A DNA stretch of 64,000 nt from Pseudomonadaceae bacterium SI-3 (GTDB lineage Bacteria; Pseudomonadota; Gammaproteobacteria; Pseudomonadales; Pseudomonadaceae). Each line of letters begins with the position of its first letter. Positions within the stretch are counted from its first letter, which is position 1. Positions 1-10,623 of the stretch are shown here, one piece after another. A program made the translations under genes and the position numbers. The stretch spans positions 3,410,001-3,474,000 of the forward strand of contig CP026511.1 in NCBI GenBank assembly GCA_004010935.1, given 5' to 3'. The notes under the pieces are model-generated. The model did not search any database and had not been told where the DNA came from. It worked only from the letters and a program-made list of their open reading frames with translations.

Positions 1-1018
1 CATCAACCTGGCTGAGGAAGTGCAAATAGCCCTCCTTGTCTCCCACCACGACGTAGCTGGAAAAAACCGCCGGAGCGGAAAGCTGCCGACGTAGCAGCGA
101 ATCGTTGCTCCACAGCACGGTTGTCGATCGCTCATCGATGCCCAGCACCGTGCCGTCGGCTTGGCTCACGTAGACACTGCCATACCCCATCGCAAGGCCG
201 GTCGCGGTGGACGCATCGCGCTGCCAAAGAATCCGACCGCTTTCCAGATCCAACGCTGCGGCGCGGCCCTGGAAGGACGCGACATACAAGGTTCCGCCTG
301 AAAGTAGCAGCCCGCCGTCGATATCGACTACGCGTTCAAGTTCGGAACGACCTTGTGGAATGGCGACCCGCTGCTCCCAGATCGGCAACCCGCGACGGGT
401 GTCCAGCGCCACCACCTTTCCACTGGAAAGGCCGGCGATTGCCAGTTCATTGGTCAGCAGTGGCGCTCCAGTACCGCGTAGCGTCAGCACCGCCGGCGAG
501 CTTTCGTAGCTCCAACGTTGCGCTCCGGTGTCGATTTCGAGCGCAATGACGCGATCATCCTGAGTCTGGACCACTACGACATCGCCGTTCACGGCAGGCG
601 CAGCAAGTACCTCGCTGCTGACCTGGCTGCGCCAACGTTCTTCGCCGGTCGCAACATCCAGCGCCAATACCTCACCCCGTAGCGTACCGACCAGAACCAG
701 ACCATAGCCAGCGCCCACTGCACCCGAGATCGGGACTTCCAGGTCGTTCTTCCAGTTGACCTTGCCGGTCGTACGGTCCATTGCCACGACCAACCCTTCA
801 ACGTCGGCAGCAAATATCTCGTTACCGTAGACAACGGGAGTCAGCAGATTATAGGTCTCGCCCTGACCATCGCCGATGGAGCGGCTCCACTGTTCTTTCA
901 GCTGGATTTCAGCGTCAAACTTGACCAGTTCGGCGGGCTCGGGTTCTTTCTTGTCATTGCTGCTGCAACCCGCCGCCAGGACGGCCAGGGTCAGCAATGC
1001 TGCAGTTTTCCAACGCAT
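1..1018 (-). CDS. bamB: Outer membrane assembly lipoprotein BamB (C-terminus cut by window edge)
   Basis: BamB is the beta-propeller lipoprotein of the BAM complex that helps insert beta-barrel proteins into the outer membrane. The protein begins MRWKTAALLTLAVLAAGCSS, a lipoprotein signal peptide with lipobox LAAGC. It is followed by repeated PQQ-like propeller blades, recognisable by segments such as VVAMDRTTGKVNW, VLALDVATGEERW, VIALEIDTGAQRW and AALDLESGRILW. About 339 codons lie in the window and the stop is beyond position 1. It follows the yfgM-like gene with a 4 bp gap, the usual hisS-yfgM-bamB order, so it is probably the distal gene of that operon. Identity is secure from blade motifs plus context. 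Confidence 0.95.
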   Translation of the reverse strand, partial: MRWKTAALLTLAVLAAGCSSNDKKEPEPAELVKFDAEIQLKEQWSRSIGDGQGETYNLLTPVVYGNEIFAADVEGLVVAMDRTTGKVNWKNDLEVPISGAVGAGYGLVLVGTLRGEVLALDVATGEERWRSQVSSEVLAAPAVNGDVVVVQTQDDRVIALEIDTGAQRWSYESSPAVLTLRGTGAPLLTNELAIAGLSSGKVVALDTRRGLPIWEQRVAIPQGRSELERVVDIDGGLLLSGGTLYVASFQGRAAALDLESGRILWQRDASTATGLAMGYGSVYVSQADGTVLGIDERSTTVLWSNDSLLRRQLSAPAVFSSYVVVGDKEGYLHFLSQVD

Positions 1019-1022
1019 CAAT

Positions 1023-1664
1023 TCACGCCTCTCCACGAGCCAGATCGTCAAGTTTCAGCTGCAGGCCACCAATTGCAGCATCCTGCGACAGCAATTCTTT
1101 CGCCTTGGAATAGGCAGCGTGGGCCTCGTCAGGACGCTCAAGCTTGACCAGCAGATCACCCCGCAACTCTTCGCGGCTGGCGGCAAATGCTTCAACCGCG
1201 TCGCCTTCCAAGAGTGCGAGCCCTTCTTCAGCCTTGTCCTGAGCCGCCAGAATACGGGCCAAACGTTGGCGAGCCAGCTCTTCCAGAGTTTTGTCGGCAG
1301 GCTTGTCCAGCACCGCCTGCAACTCTGTTGCGGCCTCGTCGAGACGTCCGGACTCCACCGCCACCTTGGCGACGAAGAGGCTGCCGTACTGAGCGTAGTG
1401 AGAACCTGCAAATTCTTTCTGCAGCAGATTGCCCAAGCGCGAAATCTCGGCGGTATCTGCTTTCCCTTCTTCCAACGCGGCATTCAGCAACTGCTGGTAG
1501 ATGGTCGAGGCGCTCTGGGACTGATTGAGCTGGTGCTTCTGCCAGAACTGCCAGCCAAATACCAGCACCAGAGCAAGCGCGCCCCCCATCAGCAATGGTT
1601 TGCCGTTCCGCTGCCACCATTCCTTGATTTGCGCCAGTTGTTCTTCTTCGGTACCCGAGGTCAC
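1023..1664 (-). CDS. yfgM: YfgM/TPR-fold inner membrane protein of the hisS-bamB operon
   Basis: 213-residue single-pass membrane protein. A short cytoplasmic segment (TEEEQLAQIKEWWQRNGKP) is followed by a transmembrane helix at about residues 19 to 39 and a periplasmic TPR-like helical domain (UPF0070/YfgM family). In E. coli, YfgM associates with the SecYEG-PpiD chaperone network; that role is known from the family, not seen here. I chose the GTG at 1664 because AAGGAG lies just upstream and the start falls at the conserved N-terminus. An in-frame upstream extension to 1751 would overlap hisS and has no family support. Located between hisS and bamB. Confidence 0.9.
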   Translation of the reverse strand: MTSGTEEEQLAQIKEWWQRNGKPLLMGGALALVLVFGWQFWQKHQLNQSQSASTIYQQLLNAALEEGKADTAEISRLGNLLQKEFAGSHYAQYGSLFVAKVAVESGRLDEAATELQAVLDKPADKTLEELARQRLARILAAQDKAEEGLALLEGDAVEAFAASREELRGDLLVKLERPDEAHAAYSKAKELLSQDAAIGGLQLKLDDLARGEA

Positions 1665-1704
1665 ACTGTCACTCCTTACATTCGCTGAAATCGGACCTGT
1701 TTGC

Positions 1705-2988
1705 TCACGCCAAACAGGCAGCCAGACACTCGGGCAGAGCATCCCAGGCAATGCTTTGTTGCTCGCTATCGTCGCGCAGCGGCTTGCAACCTACCACGCG
1801 ACCGGCCAGTTCGTCGTCACCCAGAATCAGTGCGAACCGGGCGCCGCTCTTGTCAGCTTTCTTGAACTGACTCTTGAAACTTCCGCCGCCCGCGTTGACC
1901 AGCAAGCGCAGGCCGGGCAACGCATCGCGCAATCGCTCCGCGAGGCCGAGTGCAGCCAGTTCGGACGCCTCACCAAAGGCACAGATGTACGCATGGGCCG
2001 GCTGATTAAGCTCCTCAGGCACCAATCCGAGCGTCTCGAGTAGCAACACCAGACGCTCGATGCCCATGGCGAAACCTACGCCCGGCGTCGGCTTGCCGCC
2101 AAATTGAGTGACAAGCCCGTCATAGCGACCACCCGCACAAACGGTACCTTGCGAGCCCAGTTTATCGGTCACCCACTCGAACACCGTCCTGCCGTAGTAA
2201 TCCAGGCCCCGCACCAGCTTGGGATTGATCTGGTAGTCGATTCCTGCCACTTCGAGACGGGCCTTGAGTCCCGCGAAATGTGTACGTGACTCTTCGTCGA
2301 GATAGTCATGCAAGGTCGGCGCATCGGCGAGCAGTGCTTGGGTCTGAGCATTCTTGCTGTCGAGAATACGCAGCGGGTTGCTCGTCAGACGGCGCTGGCT
2401 GTCTTCGTCGAGTTGCTCGAAATGCTGTTGCAGGTACGCCACCAGTGCGTCCCGATAGGTCGCCCTCGCCTCGCTGGAACCTAAGCTGTTCAGCTGCAGG
2501 GTGACTGCACCGGATAGGCCAAGCTTCTTCCAAAGACGAGCCGTAAGCACGATCAGCTCGGCATCGATATCCGGTCCCGGCTGATTGAACACCTCAACGC
2601 CGATCTGGTGAAACTGACGATAGCGGCCTTTCTGCGGCTTTTCATAGCGGAACATGGGCCCCGCGTACCAGAGTTTCTGTACCTGCCCGCCCCCAGTCAT
2701 GCCATGCTCGAGCACCGCGCGCACGCAACCGGCAGTGCCCTCTGGACGCAGCGTCAGTGATTCCTCGTTACGGTCTAGGAAGGTGTACATTTCCTTGTCG
2801 ACCACGTCGGTCCCCTCACCGATCCCACGGGCGAACAGATCGGTGAACTCAAGAATCGGCAGACGAATCTCGCTGTAACCGTAGCTATCGAGCAACTGTG
2901 CGAAGGTCGTCTCGAGGTAGCGCCAGACCGGCGTCTGGGCCGGCAGAATATCGTTCATGCCACGAATGGCTTGCAGGGACTTGCTCAA
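1705..2988 (-). CDS. hisS: Histidine--tRNA ligase
   Basis: Class II aminoacyl-tRNA synthetase that charges tRNA-His; 427 residues, a normal length. The N-terminal sequence [16 protein letters not shown] carries the family's GMNDILP signature. Motif 2 is around [16 protein letters not shown], and the histidine-specific segments [14 protein letters not shown] and GGRYDGL are present. The C-terminal anticodon-binding domain covers roughly residues 330 to 427. The start is a TTG at 2988, with AAGGA seven bases upstream. The next ATG (residue 11) would remove the conserved first ten residues, so TTG is preferred. It sits 14 bp downstream of ispG and is probably cotranscribed with it. Confidence 0.97.
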   Translation of the reverse strand: MSKSLQAIRGMNDILPAQTPVWRYLETTFAQLLDSYGYSEIRLPILEFTDLFARGIGEGTDVVDKEMYTFLDRNEESLTLRPEGTAGCVRAVLEHGMTGGGQVQKLWYAGPMFRYEKPQKGRYRQFHQIGVEVFNQPGPDIDAELIVLTARLWKKLGLSGAVTLQLNSLGSSEARATYRDALVAYLQQHFEQLDEDSQRRLTSNPLRILDSKNAQTQALLADAPTLHDYLDEESRTHFAGLKARLEVAGIDYQINPKLVRGLDYYGRTVFEWVTDKLGSQGTVCAGGRYDGLVTQFGGKPTPGVGFAMGIERLVLLLETLGLVPEELNQPAHAYICAFGEASELAALGLAERLRDALPGLRLLVNAGGGSFKSQFKKADKSGARFALILGDDELAGRVVGCKPLRDDSEQQSIAWDALPECLAACLA

Positions 2989-3002
2989 TTCGTTTCCTTA
3001 GT

Positions 3003-4115
3003 TCAGCTGCGCAGAATCAGCGCAGCGTCTGTCTCGACTTTTTCCGCAGCCTTGCGACGAATCAGCTGCTCCAGTTCATCGACCAGATTGTCGTTGCTCA
3101 ACTTCTGTGCCGGCTTGCCATCGATATAGATGAGGTTGTTCGGCGTGCCACCCGTAAGACCTATGTGTGCTTCCTTGGCTTCTCCGGGTCCATTCACAAC
3201 GCAGCCAATCACCGCGACGTCCATAGGCACAAGCAAATCATCAAGCCGGCCCTCAAGCTCGTTCATGGTCTTGACCACGTCGAAGTTCTGGCGCGAGCAA
3301 CTTGGGCAGGCGATGAAATTGATCCCACGTGAACGTAGACGCAGCGACTTGAGAATGTCGAAACCGACCTTGATTTCTTCTACCGGGTCGGCTGCCAGCG
3401 AAATTCGGATAGTGTCGCCGATGCCTTCGGCGAGCAGCATGCCCAAACCTACCGACGACTTCACCGTACCCGAACGCAAGCCACCGGCTTCGGTAATACC
3501 CAGGTGTAAAGGCTGCTCGATTTTGTCAGCCAAGAGACGATAGGCAGCCACAGCCATGAACACGTCAGAGGCCTTAACGCTGACTTTGAAATCAGGGAAG
3601 TTCAGCCGGTCGAGATGCTCGACATGGCGCAACGCAGATTCCACGAGCGCTTCGGGTGTTGGCTCGCCGTACTTTTTCTGCAGATCCTTTTCCAACGAAC
3701 CGGCATTGACGCCAATGCGGATCGGGATGCCGCGGTCCCGCGCAGCTTCGACGACGGCGCGGACACGGTCTTCGCGCCCGATATTACCTGGGTTGATGCG
3801 CAGGCAATCGACACCAAGCTCGGCGACGCGTAGAGCAATCTGATAGTCGAAATGAATGTCTGCTACCAACGGCAAACTGACGCGCTGCTTGATCTTGCCG
3901 AACGCTTCGGCTGCTTCCATCGAAGGTACTGACACACGCACGATGTCAGCTCCGGCATTCCCTAGCCGCTCGATCTGGGCAACCGTGGCATCCACATCGC
4001 AGGTTTCGGTATTGGTCATGCTTTGCACGGCGATAGGCGCATCGCCGCCGACCGGTACGTTGCCTACCCAGATTTTTCGAGTAGGGCGACGCTTGATAGG
4101 AGACTCACTATGCAT
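3003..4115 (-). CDS. ispG: 4-hydroxy-3-methylbut-2-en-1-yl diphosphate synthase (flavodoxin), IspG/GcpE
   Basis: Penultimate step of the MEP isoprenoid pathway: reductive conversion of MEcPP to HMBPP. 370 residues. The [4Fe-4S] ligands are visible as C270 and C273 (CPSC) and C305 ([10 protein letters not shown]), with E312 as the expected fourth ligand. The N-terminal TIM-barrel half contains [11 protein letters not shown] and ADIHFD. It starts 2 bp after the rodZ stop and is followed closely by hisS, so translation is likely coupled. Its cluster presumably comes from the ISC machinery encoded 4 to 8 kb upstream. Confidence 0.97.
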   Translation of the reverse strand: MHSESPIKRRPTRKIWVGNVPVGGDAPIAVQSMTNTETCDVDATVAQIERLGNAGADIVRVSVPSMEAAEAFGKIKQRVSLPLVADIHFDYQIALRVAELGVDCLRINPGNIGREDRVRAVVEAARDRGIPIRIGVNAGSLEKDLQKKYGEPTPEALVESALRHVEHLDRLNFPDFKVSVKASDVFMAVAAYRLLADKIEQPLHLGITEAGGLRSGTVKSSVGLGMLLAEGIGDTIRISLAADPVEEIKVGFDILKSLRLRSRGINFIACPSCSRQNFDVVKTMNELEGRLDDLLVPMDVAVIGCVVNGPGEAKEAHIGLTGGTPNNLIYIDGKPAQKLSNDNLVDELEQLIRRKAAEKVETDAALILRS

Positions 4116-4117
4116 GA

Positions 4118-5107
4118 TTACTGTCCGAGCTTGAGACGCGCAGTCTCGCCGCGCGTTTTGCCAGAAAGACTGACGGCTTCACCGTTGAAGCTGACCTGCA
4201 CACCAGACGCAAAGCCCAGATGCAGATCTAGCGGGGTTTCACCGACCAGGGTGCGACTGCTCCCAGCCTTGGCCAGGCCGCTGTAGAGAACTTCGCCGTT
4301 CGCATCGGTAACCCGTGTCCAACAATCCGCCGTGTAGTCCAAGGTCAACCGGCCCTCCCCCGGTGCGACCGCCTCCACCTCGGCGACCTGGGCTGGCGTT
4401 GCGTCGGCCTCCGCAGCGGCCGGCGCCTCACTGGACGGTGCAGTCTCGTCCTGTTGCATTGGCATTTCAGCTGCCGTTTCGACTGCCGGCTGCGCATCTG
4501 ACTGCAACGTTTCGGTGCTGGCTACCTGGGCCTCGTCGCCGGTTTCCGATGGGATCGGGATAATCGGTTCCTCGATTACGGGCTCAACAGGCTCCTCAGC
4601 TCGGTCGAGCAGATGAATCTCGGTGGTACCGTCTGCAGCCTCGACCTCAATTCGCTCAAGCGCGGAGACCGACGGGCCCGACTCGGTACGGGCCGAGCGA
4701 TCCTGCCACCACAAGAATGCACCTACGCCGATTACCAGCGTCAGGATGAAGGTAAAGAAGCGCACCATGCTCCGCGATAGGCGCACGGGCTGATCGATGT
4801 GGCCGAGGCTGTTGACGCTACTGCCAGTGGCATCCGTACCGGTATGTTGGTCGAACTGCTGTACCAGACGATTCTGGTCCAGGCCCAGAAGCTTGGCATA
4901 AGCACGAACGTAACCGCGGGCAAATGTGTGACCAGGCAGCTGACTGAAGTCACCCGCCTCGATCTGGGTGAGCGATCGTTCCGACAGATTAAGCTGCTTG
5001 GCTACCGAAGAGAGAGACCAGTTTTTGCCTTCGCGTGCGGCGCGTAACGTTTCGCCAGGGTTGGCCAGGGCCGTCGGGGCAGCGGCTTCAGAATGGGGCG
5101 CTATCAT
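4118..5107 (-). CDS. rodZ: Cytoskeleton protein RodZ
   Basis: Bitopic inner-membrane protein that anchors MreB and maintains rod shape. Residues 17 to 85 form a Xre-like helix-turn-helix domain ([20 protein letters not shown], then [14 protein letters not shown]). One transmembrane helix follows at about 115 to 134. A long Glu/Ala/Pro-rich linker (about 140 to 255) leads to a C-terminal DUF4115 beta domain ([18 protein letters not shown]). The ATG overlaps the pilF stop (ATGA), so the two are translationally coupled. The order pilF-rodZ-ispG is conserved in pseudomonads. Confidence 0.95.
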   Translation of the reverse strand: MIAPHSEAAAPTALANPGETLRAAREGKNWSLSSVAKQLNLSERSLTQIEAGDFSQLPGHTFARGYVRAYAKLLGLDQNRLVQQFDQHTGTDATGSSVNSLGHIDQPVRLSRSMVRFFTFILTLVIGVGAFLWWQDRSARTESGPSVSALERIEVEAADGTTEIHLLDRAEEPVEPVIEEPIIPIPSETGDEAQVASTETLQSDAQPAVETAAEMPMQQDETAPSSEAPAAAEADATPAQVAEVEAVAPGEGRLTLDYTADCWTRVTDANGEVLYSGLAKAGSSRTLVGETPLDLHLGFASGVQVSFNGEAVSLSGKTRGETARLKLGQ

Positions 5108-5862
5108 CGTTGCTCCGAAAGAAACTGTTGATATTCAGGCGTCCCCGGATACAGGCGCTTGAGCTGCAAACCCAGGCTTGCCGCCTGATCGCGGTCCTGA
5201 TGGATTTTCGCCAAACGGATGCCCAGCAACAGACTGCGGGCATTCTGCTCGGAAAGACTGCTGAAACCGTCGTAGTAGCGTTTTGCAGGAACGTACTGCT
5301 TGTCTTCATACGCCATCATGGCTAGTTCGAGCAGTGCGCGTGGTTGCCGACTGTCGAGGCGCAGGGCGCGAGTGAAATAGGTTTCGGCCTGCTCTCGCTG
5401 ACCTAGCATCAATGCGGTCATGCCCATGTTCTGAAAGACGTGGGAGCGCCCAGAATAGAGATTATCTTCGGCTGCCTTTGCGAAACGCTCCATCGCTTCG
5501 GGATAGCGCTTCTGCTCGAAAAGGAAGCTGCCGTAGTTATTAAGGATACGGGCGTCATTTTGGCCAGACAGGGCCTTGCGGTAATGCTCGTCTGCCAACT
5601 GATTTTCCATCTCGTTTTGGAATACCAAGGCCAATGCCGCGTGGGCATCTGCACTGTTTGGATCCAACTCGAGCGCTTTGCGTAGCGGCGATTTGGCACG
5701 AGAAGCCTCGCCTTGCTGCAAATAGCCAATGCCAAGCTGAATATAGGCATCTCGCGCTTCGTCGCGACCTTCGGAGGTACGCATCGGATTTACCGACCCG
5801 GAAGATACGCAGCCAACCATTAGGCTGGCGAGCACAAACAGCAGCGCGACGCGCAAGGTCAT
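5104..5862 (-). CDS. pilF: Type IV pilus pilotin/TPR lipoprotein PilF (PilW)
   Basis: TPR lipoprotein that escorts the PilQ secretin to the outer membrane during type IV pilus assembly. 252 residues. The signal peptide has lipobox MVGC (MTLRVALLFVLASLMVGC). Several TPR units follow, for example YIQLGIGYLQQGEASRAKSP, AHAALALVFQNEMENQLADE, NNYGSFLFEQKRYPEAMERF and MGMTALMLGQREQAETYF. I start at the ATG at 5862; a TTG one codon upstream is also open, but a GGGGGA Shine-Dalgarno is spaced better for the ATG. It lies 11 bp after rlmN and overlaps rodZ by 4 bp. Confidence 0.94.
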   Translation of the reverse strand: MTLRVALLFVLASLMVGCVSSGSVNPMRTSEGRDEARDAYIQLGIGYLQQGEASRAKSPLRKALELDPNSADAHAALALVFQNEMENQLADEHYRKALSGQNDARILNNYGSFLFEQKRYPEAMERFAKAAEDNLYSGRSHVFQNMGMTALMLGQREQAETYFTRALRLDSRQPRALLELAMMAYEDKQYVPAKRYYDGFSSLSEQNARSLLLGIRLAKIHQDRDQAASLGLQLKRLYPGTPEYQQFLSEQR

Positions 5863-5873
5863 CAAAATCCCCC

Positions 5874-7022
5874 TCAGGAACGGTTCGTAGCAATGGGCGC
5901 CGTCACTGGCTCGGATTGCAGCTGGCGCACTGCGATGTAGCGCTCGCTTCGGCGTGTTCTATCCAACACCTGCCCGACTAGCTGGCCGCAGGCCGCATCG
6001 ATATCCTCACCGCGAGTGGTACGCACCGTCACATTGTGCCCGGCTTTGTGCAGGATGTCCTGAAAACGACGGATCGCATTGTTGCTCGGCCGCTCATATC
6101 CGGAATGCGGAAAGGGGTTGAAGGGAATCAGGTTGATCTTGCAGGGAATTTTCGCCAGCAGGGCGATCATCTGCTCCGCATGTTCAGGCTGATCGTTGAC
6201 GCCCTGCAGCATCGTGTATTCGATCGTTAGAACACGCTTTTCGCCCAGATTGGAAATATAGCGCTGACAAGCCGCGAGCAGCATCTCCAACGGGTATTTC
6301 TTGTTGATCGGGACCAACTGATCACGCAATTCATCATTCGGTGCGTGCAGTGACAGCGCCAGCGACACGTCGATGACCTTGGACAGTTCCTCGATCATCG
6401 GCACCACGCCTGATGTCGAAAGCGTCACCTTGCGCTTGGATATACCGTATCCGAGGTCGTCCATCATGATTTGCATGGCGGCTACGACATTATCGAAGTT
6501 GAGCAAGGGTTCGCCCATGCCCATCATGACGACATTGGTGATGGCGCGATCAACCTTCGCCGGTATCGTGCCGAACGACTTGTTGGCAATCCACACCTGA
6601 CCGATCACTTCGGCAGCGGTGAGGTTGCTATTGAAACCTTGCTTGCCCGTCGAGCAGAAACTGCAATCCAACGCGCAGCCTGCCTGGGAGGAAACGCAGA
6701 GCGTGCCCCGTCCACCTTGGGGAATATAGACAGTTTCCACACAGCTACCCGAAGCCACCCGCACCACCCATTTGCGAGTGCCGTCGGTGGAAATGTCTTC
6801 GCTTACAATTTCGGGGCCGCGGATCTCGGCAGAGGCCTTGAGCTTTTCGCGCAAGGCCTTGCCAATATTGCTCATGGCATCGAAGTCATCGACGCCAAAG
6901 TGGTGAATCCATTTCATGACCTGACCGGCACGAAAGCGCTTCTCCCCTATTGAATCGAAGAAGCTTTCCAGCTGAGGCTGGGTCAGCCCCAGCAGATTTA
7001 CTTTACCGGTAATCGGTGTCAT
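5874..7022 (-). CDS. rlmN: Dual-specificity 23S rRNA/tRNA (adenine-C2)-methyltransferase RlmN
   Basis: Radical SAM enzyme that methylates C2 of A2503 in 23S rRNA and A37 in some tRNAs. 382 residues. The radical SAM motif CxxxCxxC is at C116, C120 and C123 (CALDCSFC). The methyl-carrying catalytic cysteine is expected at C345 (DIDAACGQL). The motifs MGMGEPLLN and SLHAPND are also present. It is encoded 20 bp downstream of ndk and heads the pilF-rodZ-ispG-hisS series. As an iron-sulfur enzyme it depends on the nearby ISC system for maturation (inference). Confidence 0.97.
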   Translation of the reverse strand: MTPITGKVNLLGLTQPQLESFFDSIGEKRFRAGQVMKWIHHFGVDDFDAMSNIGKALREKLKASAEIRGPEIVSEDISTDGTRKWVVRVASGSCVETVYIPQGGRGTLCVSSQAGCALDCSFCSTGKQGFNSNLTAAEVIGQVWIANKSFGTIPAKVDRAITNVVMMGMGEPLLNFDNVVAAMQIMMDDLGYGISKRKVTLSTSGVVPMIEELSKVIDVSLALSLHAPNDELRDQLVPINKKYPLEMLLAACQRYISNLGEKRVLTIEYTMLQGVNDQPEHAEQMIALLAKIPCKINLIPFNPFPHSGYERPSNNAIRRFQDILHKAGHNVTVRTTRGEDIDAACGQLVGQVLDRTRRSERYIAVRQLQSEPVTAPIATNRS

Positions 7023-7042
7023 CTGGATTCACCTTCGCCTGA

Positions 7043-7474
7043 TCAGCGAATGCGGGCACACACTTCGGTGGCAGAGAAGAAGTAGGCGATTTCGCGAGCG
7101 GCGGACGCCTCGGAGTCGGAACCATGAACAGCGTTCTCATCGATGGAGACGGCGAAATCGGCGCGGATAGTGCCAGGAGCTGCTTCCTTCGGGTTGGTAG
7201 CGCCCATCAGCTCACGATTTTTGGCGATCGCGTCTTCACCTTCTAGAACCTGAACGATGACCGGACCAGAAACCATGAAAGCGACCAGATCTTTGAAGAA
7301 ACCGCGCTCGCTGTGCTCGGCATAGAAACCGCCCGCTTCACGCTCGGACAATTGGACCATCTTCGAAGCGACGACGCGCAGACCAGCCTTCTCGAAACGA
7401 GAGGTGATTTCACCGATAACATTCTTGGCGACGGCGTCAGGCTTGATGATGGAGAAAGTGCGTTGCAGGGCCAT
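7043..7474 (-). CDS. ndk: Nucleoside diphosphate kinase
   Basis: Transfers the gamma phosphate of ATP to nucleoside diphosphates to balance the NTP/dNTP pools. 143 residues, full length. The catalytic phosphohistidine is H117 in the signature NAVHGSDS. The N-terminus [15 protein letters not shown] and the [15 protein letters not shown] segment are canonical. It is probably transcribed from a promoter at about 7523 to 7552, described separately. rlmN follows 20 bp downstream. Confidence 0.97.
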   Translation of the reverse strand: MALQRTFSIIKPDAVAKNVIGEITSRFEKAGLRVVASKMVQLSEREAGGFYAEHSERGFFKDLVAFMVSGPVIVQVLEGEDAIAKNRELMGATNPKEAAPGTIRADFAVSIDENAVHGSDSEASAAREIAYFFSATEVCARIR

Positions 7475-7514
7475 TTGAAACTCCAGAAAACGATAGGTTA
7501 AAGCGAACGAGTAA

Positions 7515-7535
7515 ACCCGCGAATTATACGCGGGT
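7515..7535 (-). promoter_or_regulatory. Candidate ndk promoter: consensus -10 box inside a perfect inverted repeat
   Basis: On the minus strand a perfect TATAAT hexamer (7523 to 7528) forms the loop of a 7-bp perfect inverted repeat (ACCCGCG at 7515 to 7521, CGCGGGT at 7529 to 7535). It lies about 50 bp upstream of the ndk start. The matching -35 region is AT-rich and weak. Position and -10 match support a promoter; the palindrome could be an operator or simply a GC-rich flank. Confidence 0.5.
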
Positions 7536-7635
7536 CACGACGAAAAATATAAGGGTAGCCTCAAGCCTGAACTTGACCACAATAAGCAGTCAGCGCCGGT
7601 TAATTCTGTAACAGTGTCCAGCGGGCGGCGTGCGA

Positions 7636-7833
7636 TTAGGCTTCTTCGATCCAGGCCGCCTGTATGGCTTCCAGAACCTTCTCGCCGCCGCGCGTCGGAT
7701 CGTCAGAAAAACCCGGTAGCTCGACAACCCAACGATGCAGCTCGACGAAATTCACGTAGCGGGGATCCACGTCAGGCTTGCGCTCAGCCAGCTCAATCGC
7801 GATATCCAATACGTCAGACCATTTAAGCGCCAT
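7636..7833 (-). CDS. iscX: Fe-S cluster assembly protein IscX
   Basis: Small acidic protein (65 residues) that binds IscS and modulates cysteine desulfurase activity, probably as an iron-dependent regulator (family knowledge). The sequence MALKWSDVLDIAIELAERK with DVDPRYVNF and LHRWVVELPGF is the canonical IscX/YfhJ pattern. It is the last gene of the isc operon, 13 bp after fdx. No clear U-tailed terminator follows before ndk. Confidence 0.95.
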   Translation of the reverse strand: MALKWSDVLDIAIELAERKPDVDPRYVNFVELHRWVVELPGFSDDPTRGGEKVLEAIQAAWIEEA

Positions 7834-7846
7834 GATTCACCTCGCC

Positions 7847-8185
7847 TTAATGACCTTCGGACACTTGATTGATGGTGTATTTCGGAATCTCGACCACCAG
7901 GTCGATATCCGCGACAGCAGCCTGACAGGACAGCCTGGACGTAGGCTCGAGCCCCCACGCCTTGTCCAACATGTCATCTTCCAGCTCGTCGGAGGCTTCC
8001 AGAGAAGCAAAGCCCTCACGGATCACCACATGGCAGGTCGTGCAGGCACAGGATTTTTCACAAGCATGCTCGATATCGATGCCATTTCGCAGCGCAGCGT
8101 CGAGCACCGTTTCACCGGGCTGAGCATCTACTACCGCCCCTTCCGGACAGTGGTCGGCATGAGGCAGGAAAACAATCTGCGGCAT
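7847..8185 (-). CDS. fdx: ISC-system [2Fe-2S] ferredoxin
   Basis: Adrenodoxin-type ferredoxin that supplies electrons for cluster assembly on IscU. 112 residues. The cluster ligands are C42, C48, C51 and C87, with an additional conserved C46 (ACEKSCACTTCHV and SRLSCQ). I place the start at the ATG at 8185 (MPQIVFLPHADHCP) with GAGGA nine bases upstream. A TTG three codons earlier overlaps the hscA stop and is less likely. It follows hscA directly, as in other isc operons. Confidence 0.95.
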   Translation of the reverse strand: MPQIVFLPHADHCPEGAVVDAQPGETVLDAALRNGIDIEHACEKSCACTTCHVVIREGFASLEASDELEDDMLDKAWGLEPTSRLSCQAAVADIDLVVEIPKYTINQVSEGH

Positions 8186-8190
8186 CTGGT

Positions 8191-10053
8191 TCAATCCTCG
8201 ATATCGTTAAGCCGCCGTCCGGCCAACGCGGCCTTGACGGTGGAATCTAGTCGGCGTGCTGCAAAGGCATCGGTAATCTGGCTAAGACGCTTGACCTGGC
8301 GCTCGATGGCGAGGCCATCCTGACTATCAAGAAGCCCACGCAATTCGTGCACCTGCGACTTGATCGCCGCGCGCTCTTCATCATCTAGCAAACGCTCGCC
8401 ATCAACCGCCAATGCCCCCTCAACCGCCTCAAGCAATCGCTGCGCATCGACCAACTGCTCACGAAGCGCTCGGGCCGTTTTGTCTTCACTTGCCTTATGA
8501 AACGAATCTTCCAACATGCGAGCAATCTCGCCATCGGTCAGCCCATAAGACGGCCTCACCTGGATACTCGACTCGACGCCGGACGCCAGCTCACGCGCCG
8601 AAACACTGAGCAGGCCGTCCGCATCGACCTGGAAGGTGACACGGATCTTCGCCGCCCCGGCCACCATTGGCGGGATGCCCCGCAGCTCGAAGCGAGCCAA
8701 AGACCTGCAATCGGCAATGAGCTCACGCTCGCCCTGCAGCACATGAATCATCATGGCCGTTTGGCCGTCTTTGTACGTGGTGAACTCCTGGGCTCGAGCG
8801 ACCGGAATGGTGGTATTGCGCGGAATGATCTTTTCCATCAGACCACCCATTGTTTCCAGCCCGAGCGACAGAGGGATCACATCCAGCAGCAACAGCTCCT
8901 CTCCATCGCGATTGTTGCCGGCCAGCGTCTCAGCCTGAATTGCTGCACCGATCGCGACCACCTGATCGGGATCGATATCGGTCAGCGGATCCTGGCCAAA
9001 CATCTCTCCAACCCGCTCACGAACCCGCGGCACACGAGTGGAGCCGCCTACCATGACCACCGCATGGACCTCTTCCAGCTCTACAGACGAATCACGCAGC
9101 GCGCGCCTGCACGACTTGAGACTGCGAGCGATCATCGGATCGATGAGTTCGTTGAACATGGCACGTGTCAGAACGCCCTGCCAACCGGCGTAGCGTACTT
9201 CGACAGCTTCGGTTTCGCTGAGCTGCTCCTTAGCATCACAGGCGATTTTCAGCACTTCACGCTGGGTGCCCGGATCGAGATCCTGTGAGGCACCAGCCTT
9301 AGCCAGAATCCAGCCGGCAACCGCATGATCGAAGTCATCCCCACCTAGCGCGGTATCGCCACCAGTAGCCAGCACCTCGAACACACCCTTGGTCAGACGT
9401 AGGATGGAAATATCGAAGGTGCCGCCCCCCAGGTCATAGATCGCCACGACCCCTTCAGCTTCGCGGTCCAGACCATAGGCAACGGCGGCGGCGGTAGGCT
9501 CGTTTAGCAGACGCAGCACGTTGAGATTAGCAAGACGCGCAGCATCCTTGGTCGCTTGACGTTGCGCATCATCGAAATATGCCGGCACCGTGATCACCGC
9601 ACCGACCAGCTCGCCCCCCAAGACCGCCTCCGCACGCTCACGCAACGCGCGAAGTATCTCCGCAGAGACCTCTACCGGACTTTTCGCGCCCTGCACTGTC
9701 TCGATGAAGGGCATCTGTGATTGCCCCTCACTGAATCGATACGGCAGCTGCCCACCCAGCTGCTTCACGTCACCAATACCGCGCCCCATCAAACGCTTGA
9801 CGGACAGAATGGTATTCAACGGATCGCTGGCCGCAGCAGCTTTCGCCGCCCGCCCCACCTCAACCTGAGCGCTGTGATAACGCACCGCGGACGGCAGGAT
9901 CACCTCTCCATCAGCATCGGCCAACGGTGCAGTAACGCCACTACGCAGGGCTGCAACGAGTGAATTGGTAGTGCCCAGATCTATGCCAACCGCCAGGCGA
10001 CGCTGGTGAGGTTGCGGGCTTTGTCCGGGTTCAGCTATCTGAAGTAAGGCCAT
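8191..10053 (-). CDS. hscA: Fe-S assembly Hsp70 chaperone HscA
   Basis: Specialised Hsp70 that, with HscB, drives cluster transfer from IscU to apo-targets in an ATP-dependent cycle. 620 residues. The nucleotide-binding domain shows [24 protein letters not shown] and [14 protein letters not shown]. The substrate-binding domain begins around [14 protein letters not shown], and an alpha-helical lid forms the C-terminus. It is followed by fdx with a 5 bp gap and preceded by hscB, the invariant operon order. Confidence 0.97.
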   Translation of the reverse strand: MALLQIAEPGQSPQPHQRRLAVGIDLGTTNSLVAALRSGVTAPLADADGEVILPSAVRYHSAQVEVGRAAKAAAASDPLNTILSVKRLMGRGIGDVKQLGGQLPYRFSEGQSQMPFIETVQGAKSPVEVSAEILRALRERAEAVLGGELVGAVITVPAYFDDAQRQATKDAARLANLNVLRLLNEPTAAAVAYGLDREAEGVVAIYDLGGGTFDISILRLTKGVFEVLATGGDTALGGDDFDHAVAGWILAKAGASQDLDPGTQREVLKIACDAKEQLSETEAVEVRYAGWQGVLTRAMFNELIDPMIARSLKSCRRALRDSSVELEEVHAVVMVGGSTRVPRVRERVGEMFGQDPLTDIDPDQVVAIGAAIQAETLAGNNRDGEELLLLDVIPLSLGLETMGGLMEKIIPRNTTIPVARAQEFTTYKDGQTAMMIHVLQGERELIADCRSLARFELRGIPPMVAGAAKIRVTFQVDADGLLSVSARELASGVESSIQVRPSYGLTDGEIARMLEDSFHKASEDKTARALREQLVDAQRLLEAVEGALAVDGERLLDDEERAAIKSQVHELRGLLDSQDGLAIERQVKRLSQITDAFAARRLDSTVKAALAGRRLNDIED

Positions 10054-10094
10054 GTCTGTCTGATATCGGGCGCAGCGTCTGGCGCTACGCGGGG

Positions 10095-10616
10095 TTAATC
10101 GTCGAGGCGCTCTTCCAACTGGCGCACTTCCTGGGACAGCTTGTCGAGGAATTGCATGCGGCGCACCAGCCGTTCCGCCTCCTCGCGCTGCGACTCATCC
10201 CGCCAGATGCCGGCGAAAGAATCATTGAGATTTTGCTGAGCCACTTTGAGGCGAGCCTTGAAGGAAGCTACGCCTGCGATATCGGCATCGTCTTGCAACT
10301 CCTCGAGCTCTTCGCGCCACTGCATCTGCTGCATAAGGAAAGCGGGATCCTGAACGGTCGCCTCCAACGGCATCTCGCGACCTTCGAGCGTCAGCAGGTA
10401 GCGAGCCCGACGCGACGGGCTTTTCAAGGTCTGATAGGCCTCGTTCAGATTCGTCGAGCGCTCGATTGCGTAACGCTGCTCGGCCTCACCAGCATCAGCA
10501 AACCGGTCGGGATGAACCTTACGCGCCAGCTCGCGGTAACGAGACGACAGCATCTCCGGATCGATATCGAATGTCGGCTGCAGCTCGAACAGCGCGTAGT
10601 GACAGGGAGTTCCCAC
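10095..10616 (-). CDS. hscB: Fe-S assembly J-type co-chaperone HscB
   Basis: J-protein that delivers IscU to HscA and stimulates its ATPase. 173 residues from a GTG start at 10616, giving the family N-terminus [19 protein letters not shown] lies in good spacing upstream. A longer ATG form beginning at 10661 would overlap iscA by 38 bp and adds a non-conserved Ala-rich extension, so I reject it. The J-domain HPD motif is seen in [12 protein letters not shown]. The C-terminal three-helix bundle that binds IscU covers about residues 90 to 173. Confidence 0.93.
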   Translation of the reverse strand: MGTPCHYALFELQPTFDIDPEMLSSRYRELARKVHPDRFADAGEAEQRYAIERSTNLNEAYQTLKSPSRRARYLLTLEGREMPLEATVQDPAFLMQQMQWREELEELQDDADIAGVASFKARLKVAQQNLNDSFAGIWRDESQREEAERLVRRMQFLDKLSQEVRQLEERLDD

Positions 10617-10623
10617 AGCGTCC

